A stretch of DNA of 64,000 bases from Nocardia cyriacigeorgica GUH-2 (GCF_000284035.1 NC_016887.1:5518001-5582000), one strand, 5' to 3'; shown: positions 8,959 to 18,158, numbered from the stretch's first letter. The notes: a model not told the origin generated them from the letters alone. Program-made: numbers and translations.

Positions 8959-10112
8959 GTACCCTTCGCACCCTGCCGATGCCGACCGGGTCGGGCATGC
9001 GCGATGTGCTGCCGCATCTGCGCGAGGCCCTCGAGGGCAACGGCCCGGCGTGGCTGCCGATCCCGACCAGCGACCGCCGCGAGGCGCGCAGGCTCAGCAG
9101 TGCGCTCTCGCCCGGCGAGCCGATCGAAGACGATGTCGCGCTGGTGGTCACCACCTCCGGCACCACCGGTGTGCCCAAGGGCGCGATGCTGAGCGCGGCG
9201 GCCCTGCGCGCCAGCGGCAACGCCACCCATGAGCGCCTCGGCGGGCCGGGTAGCTGGCTGCTGGCCCTGCCCACCCACCACATCGCGGGCATCCAGGTGC
9301 TACTGCGCAGCATCCTGGCCGGGATCGAACCGACCGTGCTCGACGTCTCCGGTGGTTTCCTGCCCGAGGCGCTGGCGGGCGCCGTCGCGAGCATGCCCGG
9401 CCCGCGCCGCTACACCTCGCTGGTGCCGACCCAGCTGATCAAGGCCCTCGACGCCCCCGCGGGCGCCGCCGCGCTGGCCCAGCTCGACGCCGTACTGGTC
9501 GGCGGTGCCGCGACGCCGATCCCGGTGTACGAGCGCGCGAAAGCCGCGGGCATCAACGTGGTTCGCACCTACGGCATGAGCGAGACCTGCGGCGGCTGCG
9601 TCTACGACGGGGTCCCGCTCGACGGCGCCAAGGTCCGCATCGAGGACGGCCGGGTGCTGCTCGGCGGCGCGATGCTGGCCTCCGGCTACCGCGGCCTGCC
9701 CGACCATCCCGCCTTCGCCGAACCAGGCTGGTTCCGCACCGAGGACGCCGGCACGTTCGACAACGGGGTGCTCAGCATCGGCGGCCGCCTCGACGAGGCC
9801 ATCATGACCGGCGGGCTGCTCGTCATCCCGCAGGTGGTCGAGGCCGTGCTGGTCACTCATCCGGCGATCAGCGAGGTCGTCGTCCTCGGTCTGCCGGATG
9901 AACGTCTGGGCCAGCGCGTCGCGGTCGCGGTGGTGCCGGCGGCCGGCGCCAACCCGACCCTCGACGAGCTGCGCGACCACGTCCTGCGCGAACTCGACCC
10001 GATCGCCGCACCGCGCGAACTCGCGGTGTTGGACGAGTTGCCGCTGCACGGGCCGGGCAAGCCGGACCGGGCCAAGCTGCGGGAGATCCTGATGGCGGAG
10101 TCGGCACACTAG
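8955..10112 (+). CDS. menE: o-succinylbenzoate-CoA ligase MenE
   Basis: A 385-aa ANL-superfamily adenylate-forming enzyme that makes o-succinylbenzoyl-CoA for MenB. Seen: the P-loop-like TTSGTTGVPKGAM motif near residues 66-78, LPTHHIAGIQVLLRS, RTYGMSETCGGCVYDG in the adenylate-binding region, the GWFRTEDAG hinge region, and a C-terminal GPGKPDRAKLRE catalytic lysine segment. The protein is shorter than general acyl-CoA ligases, as is normal for actinobacterial MenE. Its ATG overlaps the stop of a mini-ORF. It converges on the FMN reductase gene. Confidence 0.93.
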   Translation: MSTLRTLPMPTGSGMRDVLPHLREALEGNGPAWLPIPTSDRREARRLSSALSPGEPIEDDVALVVTTSGTTGVPKGAMLSAAALRASGNATHERLGGPGSWLLALPTHHIAGIQVLLRSILAGIEPTVLDVSGGFLPEALAGAVASMPGPRRYTSLVPTQLIKALDAPAGAAALAQLDAVLVGGAATPIPVYERAKAAGINVVRTYGMSETCGGCVYDGVPLDGAKVRIEDGRVLLGGAMLASGYRGLPDHPAFAEPGWFRTEDAGTFDNGVLSIGGRLDEAIMTGGLLVIPQVVEAVLVTHPAISEVVVLGLPDERLGQRVAVAVVPAAGANPTLDELRDHVLRELDPIAAPRELAVLDELPLHGPGKPDRAKLREILMAESAH

Positions 10113-10159
10113 CGGTACGCCGACCCGGGTCGAACCCACTCAGCGCCGTCGAGATCGCA

Positions 10160-10177
10160 CTCCGCATCGTGGCGGAG
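10160..10177. terminator. Short hairpin between menE and FMN reductase genes
   Basis: CTCCGC and GCGGAG form a six-base stem with a six-base loop between two convergent genes. The stem is short, so this is only a possible terminator. Confidence 0.35.
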
Positions 10178-10188
10178 CACGCCTGCGA

Positions 10189-10761
10189 TCAGGCCGGGTA
10201 CGGCGCTCGCTCTCGTGCCGTGCGCAGCGCGTCGGCCCACCACAGCAGCTGGCGCGCCATCACGTGCAGCGCCTCGGTGGCCGCCTTGTCCGGATACCCG
10301 TCGGCCGGGTCGAGCGATGACCACGGATTGTGCAGGCTGACGGTTTCCCGGACGGTCACCGCGTGCAGTTCCGCCAATACCGGACGCAAAGCCTCGACCG
10401 CTCGCAGTCCACCCGACATTCCGCCGTAGGACACGAATCCGACCGGTTTCGCGCGCAATTCGGGCCCGAGCATGTCGATGGCGGTCTTCAGCGGCCCGGG
10501 ATAGCTGTGGTTGTACTCGGGTGTGATGACGATGAGGGCGTCGGCGCGGCCGATGCGTTCGGTGAGGGTCGCGAAGTCCTCGTGGGCGCCCATCGAGTGC
10601 GGGATGGTCGCCTCGGCCAGATCGAGGAGGTCGACGTCGAGGCCAGCGCCGGTCAGCCGGTCGTGCACCCACGCGCCGATCCGGACGCCGAAGCGGCCGT
10701 CACGGACGCTGCCGATGAGCGCGGCCACACGCAGATCGGGGACTGCGGTCTCAGGATTCAT
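10189..10761 (-). CDS. NADPH-dependent FMN reductase (azo/quinone reductase type)
   Basis: A 190-aa flavodoxin-like flavoprotein. Seen: the N-terminal phosphate loop AALIGSVRDGRFG (FMN binding) and the family motif TPEYNHSYPGPLKTAID near residues 78-94, followed by GFVSYGGMSGGLRAVEALR. Such proteins reduce quinones, azo dyes or free FMN with NADPH; the substrate here is unknown. Divergent from an ABC exporter, with a 16-bp palindrome in the shared upstream region that could control both. Confidence 0.88.
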   Translation of the reverse strand: MNPETAVPDLRVAALIGSVRDGRFGVRIGAWVHDRLTGAGLDVDLLDLAEATIPHSMGAHEDFATLTERIGRADALIVITPEYNHSYPGPLKTAIDMLGPELRAKPVGFVSYGGMSGGLRAVEALRPVLAELHAVTVRETVSLHNPWSSLDPADGYPDKAATEALHVMARQLLWWADALRTARERAPYPA

Positions 10762-10826
10762 CAGATACCTTCGCTGGTCGGAGGGGTTGTTCGACGGCGT
10801 TGAACCGTCACGGGCAACGGTAGAAG

Positions 10827-10842
10827 CTCAACAAATGTTGAG
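10827..10842. promoter_or_regulatory. 16-bp palindromic operator between FMN reductase and ABC exporter
   Basis: CTCAACA, AA, TGTTGAG forms a perfect 7-bp inverted repeat in the 179-bp divergent promoter region. The TCAACAAATGTTGA core looks like operators used by MarR/HxlR-type repressors. No such regulator gene lies next to it in the window. Confidence 0.55.
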
Positions 10843-10940
10843 GTCAATTCGGCGGCCCGGACGCGCTTGCGTCAGCCTTGCGGCGCCCACGCCATCGCGG
10901 TGCAAGCCCGGTGCAAGGACCGCCGCGCACAGTCGTCGGC

Positions 10941-11933
10941 ATGACTGATTACGCATCGACCGGCCCCCTCGCCATCGAGGCCGACGGCCTGGTCAAGATG
11001 TTCGGCGCCCAGCGCGCCGTCGACGGGGTGAGTCTGGCCGTGCCGCAGGGCGCGGTGTACGGGGTGCTCGGTCCGAACGGCGCGGGCAAGACCACCACCA
11101 TCCGCATGCTCGCGACCCTGCTGCGCCCGGACGGCGGTAGCGCCCGCATCTTCGGCCACGACGTGCTCGCCGAACCGGACGCAGTGCGTTCGCTGATCGG
11201 CGTCACCGGCCAGTACGCCTCCGTCGACGAGGACCTCACCGCCTCGGAGAACCTGATGATCTTCTCCCGGTTGCTCGGTCTGTCCCGGGCCGACGCGCGC
11301 CGCAAGACCGCCGAGCTGCTCGACGAATTCGACCTCACCGAGGCCGCGGACAAGGCGTTGAAGAATTTCTCCGGCGGTATGCGCAGGCGACTGGATCTGG
11401 CCGCGAGCCTGATCTCCACCCCGCCGCTGCTGTTCCTGGACGAGCCGACCACCGGCTTGGATCCGCGCACCCGCGCGCAGATGTGGGACACCATCCGCCG
11501 GCTGGTCCGCGAAGGCGCGACGGTGCTGCTCACCACGCAGTACCTGGACGAGGCCGATCAGCTGGCCGACCGGATCGCGGTGATCGACCGCGGCCGGGTG
11601 ATCGCCGACGGCACCGCCGACGAACTGAAATCCTCGGTCGGCCAATCCTCGCTGCACCTGACCCTCACCGACTCCGGCCAACTCGGCGAGGCCCGCCGCA
11701 TCATCGGCGATTTCCTCGGCACCGACGCCGCCGCCTCGCCCGAAGCCGGCCGCCTCACCGCCGCCCTGCCCGACCCCGGAGTCACCGCGGATCTGCTGAT
11801 CCGGTTGCGCGAGTGGGAGATCGGCGTCGAGGAGATCTCGGTCAGCAAGCCGAGCCTGGACGAGGTCTTCCTCACCATCACCGGCCATCCGGCCGACGAC
11901 AACACCGACGAATCCGAACGGAGTGTGGCGTGA
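10941..11933 (+). CDS. Drug-exporter-type ABC transporter, ATP-binding subunit (DrrA-like)
   Basis: A 330-aa nucleotide-binding subunit of the daunorubicin-resistance type. Seen: Walker A GPNGAGKT at about residues 44-51, signature [12 protein letters not shown], Walker [21 protein letters not shown], and the H-loop replaced region [15 protein letters not shown]. The C-terminal extension beyond the ATPase core ([17 protein letters not shown]) is typical of DrrA-like proteins. Its stop overlaps the GTG of the permease gene (GTGA), so the two are translationally coupled. It probably exports a lipid or drug-like compound; the substrate is not evident. Confidence 0.93.
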   Translation: MTDYASTGPLAIEADGLVKMFGAQRAVDGVSLAVPQGAVYGVLGPNGAGKTTTIRMLATLLRPDGGSARIFGHDVLAEPDAVRSLIGVTGQYASVDEDLTASENLMIFSRLLGLSRADARRKTAELLDEFDLTEAADKALKNFSGGMRRRLDLAASLISTPPLLFLDEPTTGLDPRTRAQMWDTIRRLVREGATVLLTTQYLDEADQLADRIAVIDRGRVIADGTADELKSSVGQSSLHLTLTDSGQLGEARRIIGDFLGTDAAASPEAGRLTAALPDPGVTADLLIRLREWEIGVEEISVSKPSLDEVFLTITGHPADDNTDESERSVA

Positions 11934-12751
11934 CCACCACCCTGACCACCGCGCCTGCCCAGACCAGGCCGGTCCCACAGCCCGCGGGGCCCATCACCCT
12001 GAAACAGACCTTCGACAACACCTTCACCATGGCCTACCGAGGCCTGCTGAAGATAAAACACAATCCCGAGCAGCTGTTCGATGTGGTGATCCAGCCGATC
12101 ATCTTCACGCTGATGTTCACCTACATCTTCGGCGGCGCCATCTCCGGCGACGTGCACAGCTACCTGCCCGTCATCATCCCCGGCATCCTGGTGCAGACGG
12201 TCATCATGACCTCCATCGTCACCGGTGTGCAGCTCAAGGAAGACATGGAGAAGGGCGTCTTCGATCGCTTCAAATCCCTGCCCATCGCCCGCATCTCGGC
12301 GCTGTCGGGTGCGCTGACCGCCGATATGGTCCGCTACGGCATCGCCTCGGTGCTGACACTGGTCATGGGCGTGCTCATGGGTTTCCGGCCCGACCCGCTC
12401 GGCGCGATCGCCGGTGTCGCGCTGGTGATCGTGTGCTCGTTCGCGACCAGCTGGATCTGGGCGTTCTTCGGCGTCATCGCCAACAAGGCCTCGGCGGTGC
12501 AGGGCTATTCGATGCTGGTGATGTTCCCGCTCACCTTCGCCTCCCCGGCGTTCGTGCCGAAGGAGACCATGCCGGGCTGGTTGCAGGCCTTCATCGACGT
12601 CAACCCGGTCTCGCATCTGGTGTGGGCGTGCCGTGACCTGATGAACGACGGGCATGCCGGCTCGCACGTGGTCTGGTCGCTGGTGGGTGCCGCGGTGATC
12701 ATGATGATCTTCGCGCCGCTGACCGTGCGCGCCTACATGCGGCGGGTCTGA
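11930..12751 (+). CDS. ABC-2-type exporter permease (DrrB-like)
   Basis: A 273-aa membrane permease with about six transmembrane helices, the partner of the DrrA-like ATPase. Seen: a hydrophilic N-terminus, [20 protein letters not shown] (first helix), a short loop with [19 protein letters not shown] that is the conserved coupling segment of DrrB proteins, and a last helix before the terminal RAYMRRV. It begins with GTG overlapping the ATPase stop. It converges on the ATPase-regulator gene, with 81 bp between that include part of a decayed duplication. Confidence 0.9.
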   Translation: MTTTLTTAPAQTRPVPQPAGPITLKQTFDNTFTMAYRGLLKIKHNPEQLFDVVIQPIIFTLMFTYIFGGAISGDVHSYLPVIIPGILVQTVIMTSIVTGVQLKEDMEKGVFDRFKSLPIARISALSGALTADMVRYGIASVLTLVMGVLMGFRPDPLGAIAGVALVIVCSFATSWIWAFFGVIANKASAVQGYSMLVMFPLTFASPAFVPKETMPGWLQAFIDVNPVSHLVWACRDLMNDGHAGSHVVWSLVGAAVIMMIFAPLTVRAYMRRV

Positions 12752-12792
12752 ACCTGCGCCACACCCGACTGGGTCCGCTCGCGTTTCACCAT

Positions 12793-12870
12793 GCAAGCGG
12801 GCCCAGTGCGGTCGCACGGGCCGGCTCGTACATCATCGTGCGAGCGGGCCCAATTCGGTCGTACGGGCCG
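12793..12870. repeat. Decayed 47-bp tandem duplication at the regulator gene 3' end
   Basis: A stretch of about 30 bp beginning GCAAGCGGGCCCAGTG at 12793 is repeated with five substitutions at 12840 (GCGAGCGGGCCCAATT...), 47 bp apart. The right copy encodes the last codons of the regulator; the left copy lies past its stop codon. It looks like a duplication of the gene end. Confidence 0.6.
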
Positions 12871-15694
12871 CGATCACCTTCAGCAGGGTCATGATCCGGT
12901 CGGCGGCGACCAGCCTGCGCAAGCCCGCCACCTCGGCCGTCGCCCGATCGATGCGGTCCAGGCCGACGGTGTCGCGGTGCAGCTGACGATGCCGCGCCAG
13001 CTCCATGACCGGATAGTCCTGTCTGGCCTTGGCGGCCGGTGCCAGCGCGAGCAACTCCAGCCCGACGGCGCTGTCCGGTTCGATGACGAGCCGATGCGAA
13101 CCCACCGCGCAGGCCACCGCACCGATCTGCGGCACATCCCAGAACTGGATGAGCCGTTCGACGGCGATATCGGCCAGTTGCTCGGCCATCCCCGTCATCT
13201 CGGCGGCGTGTCCATAAAGGGTGTGCGCGTCGAGCATCGCTCCGCACAGCATCATCACCCCGGGACCGGGCACGAACTCGCGGCCCGGCCAGCCGACCAG
13301 TTCGAGCGAGCGGCGGAACAGCCACAGGCCACGTTCCCGATTGCCTTCGGCGAGTTCGATTTCGGCCAGGCTGGCCGCGACCGTGGACAGCCGGTGATTG
13401 CGCCGCACACCCGGATCGTCGAGGGCGGCCAGCCGGGAGCCGCCGGCGTCGGTGAGGCCGAGCGCGTGCTCGAGTTCGGCGCGCGCCCGACGACTCTGCC
13501 CGTCCCCGGTGAGCGCGGCGGCGAGGAAGCTGCGCATCTCCAAGCTCTCCTCGTAGGCGCCCAGCCTGCGTAGCTGCTCGGCGGCGATCTCGTAGTACCC
13601 GACGGCTTCGCGATAGCGGGCGTTCTGGCCGGCCAGGCCACCGAGGTGCTGATTGATCATCGCGCCGGACCACACGTTGTCGTCGGTGATCAGCGACGCG
13701 GCGATCCGCGCGTCCCGCGTCGAACCACGCAGTTGCCCGTGGTTCTCCCAGGAATTGGCGCGAATGATCAACGCCGCCAGCGCGGTATCGCGATCGGCCG
13801 AGCGGGACGCGTCGGCGAGCAGCCGGGCCACGGCCCAGCCGTCGATCGGGCAGGTGATGAACCTGCCGAAGAAACGGGCGGCTTCGCTGAGTTCGCCGGC
13901 CCGGCGCAGCAACCGCCGTGCCCGCGTGCGCACCGTCGCCGCGTCGCGCAGGTCGCTTTCCATGTACATCAGATGCAGACCGCTGTAGACGTAGCCGAGC
14001 ATCTCCAGGTCGACCTCGATCCCGCGGCCATCCGGCGGCGGTTCCATCGGCAGCATCCGGCGTACCCACGCGATGAGTTCCATATGCGCACCGCGCATCA
14101 CCCACAGCATGGCGGCGATCGGGAACACGGTGTACATCGTCCGGGCGTCGCGGCGCTCATCGGCCAAGCGCAGTACCGCAGTGAGATTGTCCATCTCGGC
14201 GGCGACGGTGAGGACAATCGTCACCTGGTCGGAATCGTGGTAGCGGCGGGCCGCGTTCAAGGCGAAAGCGCGGGCCCAGCCGCACATTCGCTGGGCGACC
14301 AACTCCGCTTCGTCCGGCGGGCTGCCGAGCGAATCGCCATGTTCGGTCCGCGTAGCGGCGGTTACGGTTTCGGAATGGCCGGTCTCCGTCGACCGAGTGC
14401 CTGACTGCGCGGCAAGTTGTTCCTCGCCGAATTCCCGGACCGTCTCGAGCATCCGGTAGCGCAGCGGAAGGTCGACCTCGGGATCGGGCCGATCGTCCTC
14501 GAGCACCGTCAGCAGCGACTGCCCGACCAGGCCCTCCACCGCGGCCACCACATCGCCGACCTCCGGGCCGCCGGCCACGAATTCCGCCGCGGCGAGGGTG
14601 AATCCGGCCGGGAACCGGCACAGTCTACGCAGCGCGATCTGCTGCGGTTCATCGAGCAGATTCCAGCTCCACGCGATCACCGCGTGCAGGGTGCGGTGGC
14701 GTTCCGGCGAAGAGCGGTCGCCGCTGCGCAACAGGGCGAAACGATGCTCGAGCCGGGCGTCGATCTCCTCCACGCTCATCGTCCGCACCCGCGCGGCAGC
14801 CAGCTCGATGGCCAGTGGCAGGCCATCGAGCCGATGACACAGCCGCGCCACGACCTCCGGATTCAGCCGCGCGGTCGGCCGCACTGCCTTGGCCCTGGCC
14901 AGGAACAATTCGGTGGCCGGGGAACCGGCGGCATCGATGGCCAGCGGCGCCAGCGGATACACCGCCTCGGCCGTGATCGCCAGCGGTGCGCGGCTGGTGG
15001 TGAGCACGGTCAGCTGATCGCAGCTGCCGACCAGATCGGCGACCACCTCCGCCACCGCGTCGATCAGATGTTCGCAGTTGTCCAGGATCAGCAGCATCGG
15101 CCGCTCCGACAACGCATCCCGCAACCGCTGCCGCAGCTCCACCTTGATCCCGGCCCGGATCAACAGCGGATCCCGCGCGAAATCCCCCAGCCCGAGCACC
15201 GCCCCGATCGCCGCCTCGACCTCACCCCGGGCTTCCGCGGACCCGTCGGCCCGCACCGAAGCCAGCTCCACCAGCACCACCGGCTGGTTTCGTGCCATCC
15301 GAGCACCGAGTTCATTGGCGACGCGGGTCTTTCCGGTACCGCCCGGGCCGAGCACGGTGGTGACGCGGGAGGTTCGCAGCAGGTCTTCCAAGGCGAGCAG
15401 ATCGTCCGCCCGGCCCAGCAGCGCGTTCGGTGCCGCGCGTACCCCGATCGCGGAGGGTCGCTGCGCCTGTTCGCGGCGGGCAGACGATGACAGGCGGTCG
15501 ACGTCAGGCCACTGCGCCGGCTCGCCGCGCACCGCTGACACCGCCCCATCGTCAGCAGGCCACCGCACCGGTTCGCCACGCACCGCCGACACCGGGCCGC
15601 CATCAACCGGTTGCCACGCCGGTTCGCCGCGGACCGCCGACGCCGACCCGTCCCCAGCCTGCCGATGCGTCAAATCGCCGCGGACGACTGACAC
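12833..15694 (-). CDS. ATPase/TPR portion of a frameshifted SARP-type regulator
   Basis: A 953-residue frame encoding the signal-transduction part of an AfsR-like regulator. Seen: a linker of 17-residue repeats (residues 2-69), a P-loop GPGGTGKT at 116-123, Walker B LLILDNCEHL, the ATSRAPL-like sensor region TTSRAPLAI, GLPLAIELAAARV typical of NB-ARC/STAND ATPases, and a long helical C-terminal half resembling TPR repeats. The first ATG/GTG at 15694 falls inside the repeat linker and is not a natural start. The frame is open up to 15856 and there meets the BTAD frame, one base out of register at a run of four G (15849-15852). Together they would form one protein of about 1266 aa. Confidence 0.8.
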   Translation of the reverse strand: MSVVRGDLTHRQAGDGSASAVRGEPAWQPVDGGPVSAVRGEPVRWPADDGAVSAVRGEPAQWPDVDRLSSSARREQAQRPSAIGVRAAPNALLGRADDLLALEDLLRTSRVTTVLGPGGTGKTRVANELGARMARNQPVVLVELASVRADGSAEARGEVEAAIGAVLGLGDFARDPLLIRAGIKVELRQRLRDALSERPMLLILDNCEHLIDAVAEVVADLVGSCDQLTVLTTSRAPLAITAEAVYPLAPLAIDAAGSPATELFLARAKAVRPTARLNPEVVARLCHRLDGLPLAIELAAARVRTMSVEEIDARLEHRFALLRSGDRSSPERHRTLHAVIAWSWNLLDEPQQIALRRLCRFPAGFTLAAAEFVAGGPEVGDVVAAVEGLVGQSLLTVLEDDRPDPEVDLPLRYRMLETVREFGEEQLAAQSGTRSTETGHSETVTAATRTEHGDSLGSPPDEAELVAQRMCGWARAFALNAARRYHDSDQVTIVLTVAAEMDNLTAVLRLADERRDARTMYTVFPIAAMLWVMRGAHMELIAWVRRMLPMEPPPDGRGIEVDLEMLGYVYSGLHLMYMESDLRDAATVRTRARRLLRRAGELSEAARFFGRFITCPIDGWAVARLLADASRSADRDTALAALIIRANSWENHGQLRGSTRDARIAASLITDDNVWSGAMINQHLGGLAGQNARYREAVGYYEIAAEQLRRLGAYEESLEMRSFLAAALTGDGQSRRARAELEHALGLTDAGGSRLAALDDPGVRRNHRLSTVAASLAEIELAEGNRERGLWLFRRSLELVGWPGREFVPGPGVMMLCGAMLDAHTLYGHAAEMTGMAEQLADIAVERLIQFWDVPQIGAVACAVGSHRLVIEPDSAVGLELLALAPAAKARQDYPVMELARHRQLHRDTVGLDRIDRATAEVAGLRRLVAADRIMTLLKVIAARTTELGPLAR
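15488..15691. repeat. Four imperfect 51-bp tandem repeats in the regulator linker
   Basis: The linker between the BTAD and ATPase parts is built of four 17-residue units, read leftward: SVVRGDLTHRQAGDGSA, SAVRGEPAWQPVDGGPV, SAVRGEPVRWPADDGAV and SAVRGEPAQWPDVDRLS. Units two and three are closest. Such in-frame repeats expand and contract by slippage and keep the frame because the unit is 51 bp. Confidence 0.85.
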
Positions 15695-15795
15695 CGGCCC
15701 GCCCGCCGCCGGTGGCCGCGTCGGATCATCGCCACCCGGCGGACCTGCTTGCCGATCGGCCGACCGCCCGGCACCGAGATCGCCTCGCGGATCGG

Positions 15796-16632
15796 TCAGT
15801 TGCTCGCTCGCCGACGACGCGTGCCCGGCAGTCGACTCCGAGGCCGGAGGGGAAAGTCACCGCGGAGGATCGCGGTGTTCAACTCGGCCACGGCCGGGCC
15901 GGGGTCGGTGCCGAGGTGGTCGGCCAAGGCGGCGCGGAGGGTGGCGAAGACGTCGAGGGCCTCGTTGGTGTGGCCCGCGGTGGCGAGCAGGCGCATCAGG
16001 GTGCGGGCGGCCGGTTCGCTGAGGGGGTCGGCGGATGCGGTGGCGCGGGCGAGGCTGAGCGCGCCGTTCAGGTCGCCGATGGCCTCGCGGGCGGTGAGCT
16101 CGAGCGCGTCCAGCGCGGCCCAGCGGTCGGCCGCCGCCGTGGCGAGTTCGTCAGCGAGCGGCCCTGCGGTGAGGTCGGCTCCTGGTTCGCCGCGCCACAG
16201 GGACCGGGCCTGGGCCACCAGGTCGAGACATCGGGTGTGATCGTGCGTCGCGCGGGCCTGCGTGAGCAGCAGCGTCACCGCGCTGAGATCCACCTGCTCG
16301 GCGGTCAATCCCAGCCGGTAGCCTGCCGGGCCGATCTCGACAGCGCCCTCAGGCAGCGCGGCGCGCAACCGGGAGACCTGCGTGTGCAGGGCGTTCATCG
16401 GTGCGCGCGGTGGTTGCTCGCCCCACACGTCGTCGATCAAGGCTTGCGCGCTGCGGCTGCGGCCGGGCGTCACCGCGAGCGCGGCCAGCAGCATCCGGGC
16501 CCGCACGCCGGGCAGCGGCACCAGCGCCCCGTCGCGGCGCAGCGCGACCTCACCCAGCAGCCCCACCACAACCGAGTCTGCGGGCGTCACCACCGGTATT
16601 CGGCCGCTCGGACCGCTGCGCTCAGAAACCAT
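15796..16632 (-). CDS. BTAD/SARP DNA-binding portion of the frameshifted regulator
   Basis: A 278-aa frame with the two modules of a Streptomyces antibiotic regulatory protein: an OmpR-like winged helix (VVVGLLGEVALRRDGALVPLPGVRARMLLAALAV, then a recognition-helix region LIDDVWGEQPPRAPMNALHTQVSRLRAAL) at residues 20-95 and a BTAD domain (RGEPGADLTAGPLAD through LGTDPGPAVAELNTAILRGDFP) at 105-265. The last 19 residues are arginine-rich and unlike the neighbours; one base earlier the other frame reads naturally into the ATPase linker. It therefore looks truncated by a frameshift. It is divergent from the SRPBCC gene. Confidence 0.8.
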   Translation of the reverse strand: MVSERSGPSGRIPVVTPADSVVVGLLGEVALRRDGALVPLPGVRARMLLAALAVTPGRSRSAQALIDDVWGEQPPRAPMNALHTQVSRLRAALPEGAVEIGPAGYRLGLTAEQVDLSAVTLLLTQARATHDHTRCLDLVAQARSLWRGEPGADLTAGPLADELATAAADRWAALDALELTAREAIGDLNGALSLARATASADPLSEPAARTLMRLLATAGHTNEALDVFATLRAALADHLGTDPGPAVAELNTAILRGDFPLRPRSRLPGTRRRRASN

Positions 16633-16717
16633 GCCGTGGTCATCGTATGCGCTGGTCCGGCCGCGAAGCGCGCCGATTCGGCTGCGGCCCGACCGGTCGG
16701 TCGCCTAGGCTGGGCCA

Positions 16718-17185
16718 ATGGCCGAATTCGAGGTGGTGCGCCAGATCGTCATCGCGGCCGAACCGGCCCGCGTGCACGCGCTGATCAACGACTTCCACAA
16801 CTGGGTCGAGTGGTCGCCGTGGGAAGATCTCGACCCGGAGTTGCGCCGCATGTACAGCGGCCCGGACGCCGGCGTCGGCGCCCGCTACGCCTGGGAGGGC
16901 AACCGCAAGGCCGGCCGCGGCACGATGCAGATCACCTCGAGCACCGACCAGGAAATCCGCATCACGCTGGACTTCGAGAAGCCATTCAAATCCAGCAACA
17001 ACGTCGTGTTCACCATCATGCCCGCCGAAGCAGGCGGCACCCAGGTGGTCTGGCGGATGAACGGTGAGCAGCGCGGATTGATGGCGCTGATGGGCAAGGT
17101 CATCTCGATGGACAGCCTGATCGGCAAGGATTTCGAGAAGGGTCTGGGCCGGCTGCGAGTGGCCGCCGAAGCCGCGCCCGCCTAG
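16718..17185 (+). CDS. SRPBCC-family (polyketide cyclase/START-like) protein
   Basis: A 155-aa helix-grip fold protein of the SRPBCC superfamily, soluble and without signal peptide. Seen: the N-terminal VVRQIVIAAEPARVHALINDFHNWVEWSPWEDLDP, in which the W-WSPWE block is characteristic, GARYAWEGNRKAGRGTM, and the C-terminal amphipathic helix MDSLIGKDFEKGLGRLRVAAE. Such proteins bind a hydrophobic ligand; none can be named here. It lies 21 bp before menA on the same strand, so the two are probably co-transcribed. Confidence 0.85.
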   Translation: MAEFEVVRQIVIAAEPARVHALINDFHNWVEWSPWEDLDPELRRMYSGPDAGVGARYAWEGNRKAGRGTMQITSSTDQEIRITLDFEKPFKSSNNVVFTIMPAEAGGTQVVWRMNGEQRGLMALMGKVISMDSLIGKDFEKGLGRLRVAAEAAPA

Positions 17186-17206
17186 CGCGCCAATTAGGCT
17201 GCGGAC

Positions 17207-18082
17207 ATGGCTACCGCAGCGCAATGGATCGAGGGCGCCCGGCCCCGCACCCTGCCGAACGCTATCGCCCCGGTCATCGCAGGTACCGGCGCCGCCGCGT
17301 CCATCGACGGGCTGGTGTGGTGGAAAGCGATTCTGGCGCTGCTGGTCTCGCTGGCGCTGATCGTCGGCGTGAACTACGCCAACGACTACTCCGACGGTAT
17401 CCGCGGCACCGACGACGAACGCGTCGGCCCGCTGCGTCTGGTCGGCTCCGGTCTGGCCTCGCCCACGGCCGTCCGCACCGCCGCCATCGTCAGCCTGGGC
17501 ATCGGCGCGGTCTTCGGTCTCGTCCTGGTTGCGCTGACCGCGTGGTGGCTGATCCTCATCGGCGCCGCCTGCCTGGCCGGCGCCTGGTTCTACACCGGCG
17601 GCAGCAAGCCCTACGGCTACAGCGGTTTCGGCGAGATCGCCGTCTTCGTCTTCTTCGGTCTGATCGGCGTGCTCGGCACCCAGTTCGTCCAGGCCGAGCG
17701 CATCGACTGGGTGGGTGCGGTGCTCGCGGTGGCCGTCGGCTCGTTCTCCAGCGCCGTCCTGGTGGCCAACAACCTGCGCGATATCCGCACCGACACCGAA
17801 TCCGGCAAGGTCACCCTCGCCGTCAAACTCGGCGACCCCCGCACCCGCACCCTGCACCTGGCCCTGCTCGCCGTGCCCTTCGTAGCGACACTCCTCCTGG
17901 TCGCCCGCTCCCCCTTCGCCCTGATAGGCCTGCTCGCCATCCCCCTCGCCGTCCGCGCCAACGCCCCCGTCCGCTCCGGCCGAGCCGGCCTCGAACTGAT
18001 CCCCGCCCTACGCGACTCCGGCCTCGCCCTCCTCGCCTGGTCCACCCTGACCGCCGCAGCCCTCGCCCTCGCCACCCTCTGA
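17207..18082 (+). CDS. menA: 1,4-dihydroxy-2-naphthoate polyprenyltransferase MenA
   Basis: A 291-aa UbiA-family membrane prenyltransferase that attaches the polyprenyl tail to 1,4-dihydroxy-2-naphthoate. Seen: about nine transmembrane helices, the first Asp-rich motif [15 protein letters not shown] (residues about 61-75) that binds the Mg-diphosphate, and the second, [22 protein letters not shown] (about 189-210). [17 protein letters not shown] at the N-terminus is typical of MenA. The start is ATG at 17207. A complex hairpin at 18089-18158 follows the stop. Confidence 0.95.
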   Translation: MATAAQWIEGARPRTLPNAIAPVIAGTGAAASIDGLVWWKAILALLVSLALIVGVNYANDYSDGIRGTDDERVGPLRLVGSGLASPTAVRTAAIVSLGIGAVFGLVLVALTAWWLILIGAACLAGAWFYTGGSKPYGYSGFGEIAVFVFFGLIGVLGTQFVQAERIDWVGAVLAVAVGSFSSAVLVANNLRDIRTDTESGKVTLAVKLGDPRTRTLHLALLAVPFVATLLLVARSPFALIGLLAIPLAVRANAPVRSGRAGLELIPALRDSGLALLAWSTLTAAALALATL

Positions 18083-18088
18083 ACTGAA

Positions 18089-18158
18089 CCCCCGACGAGG
18101 GAGACATGAGACTGGCCCGCCCGGCGTGTCGCCGGCCTCATGTCCACGTCGTCGGGGG
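18089..18158 (+). terminator. Nested hairpin terminator after menA
   Basis: Three nested stems are present: CCCCCGACGA with TCGTCGGGGG (10 bp, outer), GACATGAG with CTCATGTC, and CCGGCG with CGCCGG. The outer stem begins six bases after the menA stop, so this is a strong candidate terminator. Confidence 0.75.

Noticed and set aside
7173-9281. Open frame of 702 codons on the minus strand over menB and the VOC gene
   Set aside because: Antisense shadow of menB; the sequence is unlike a protein and no start signal exists.
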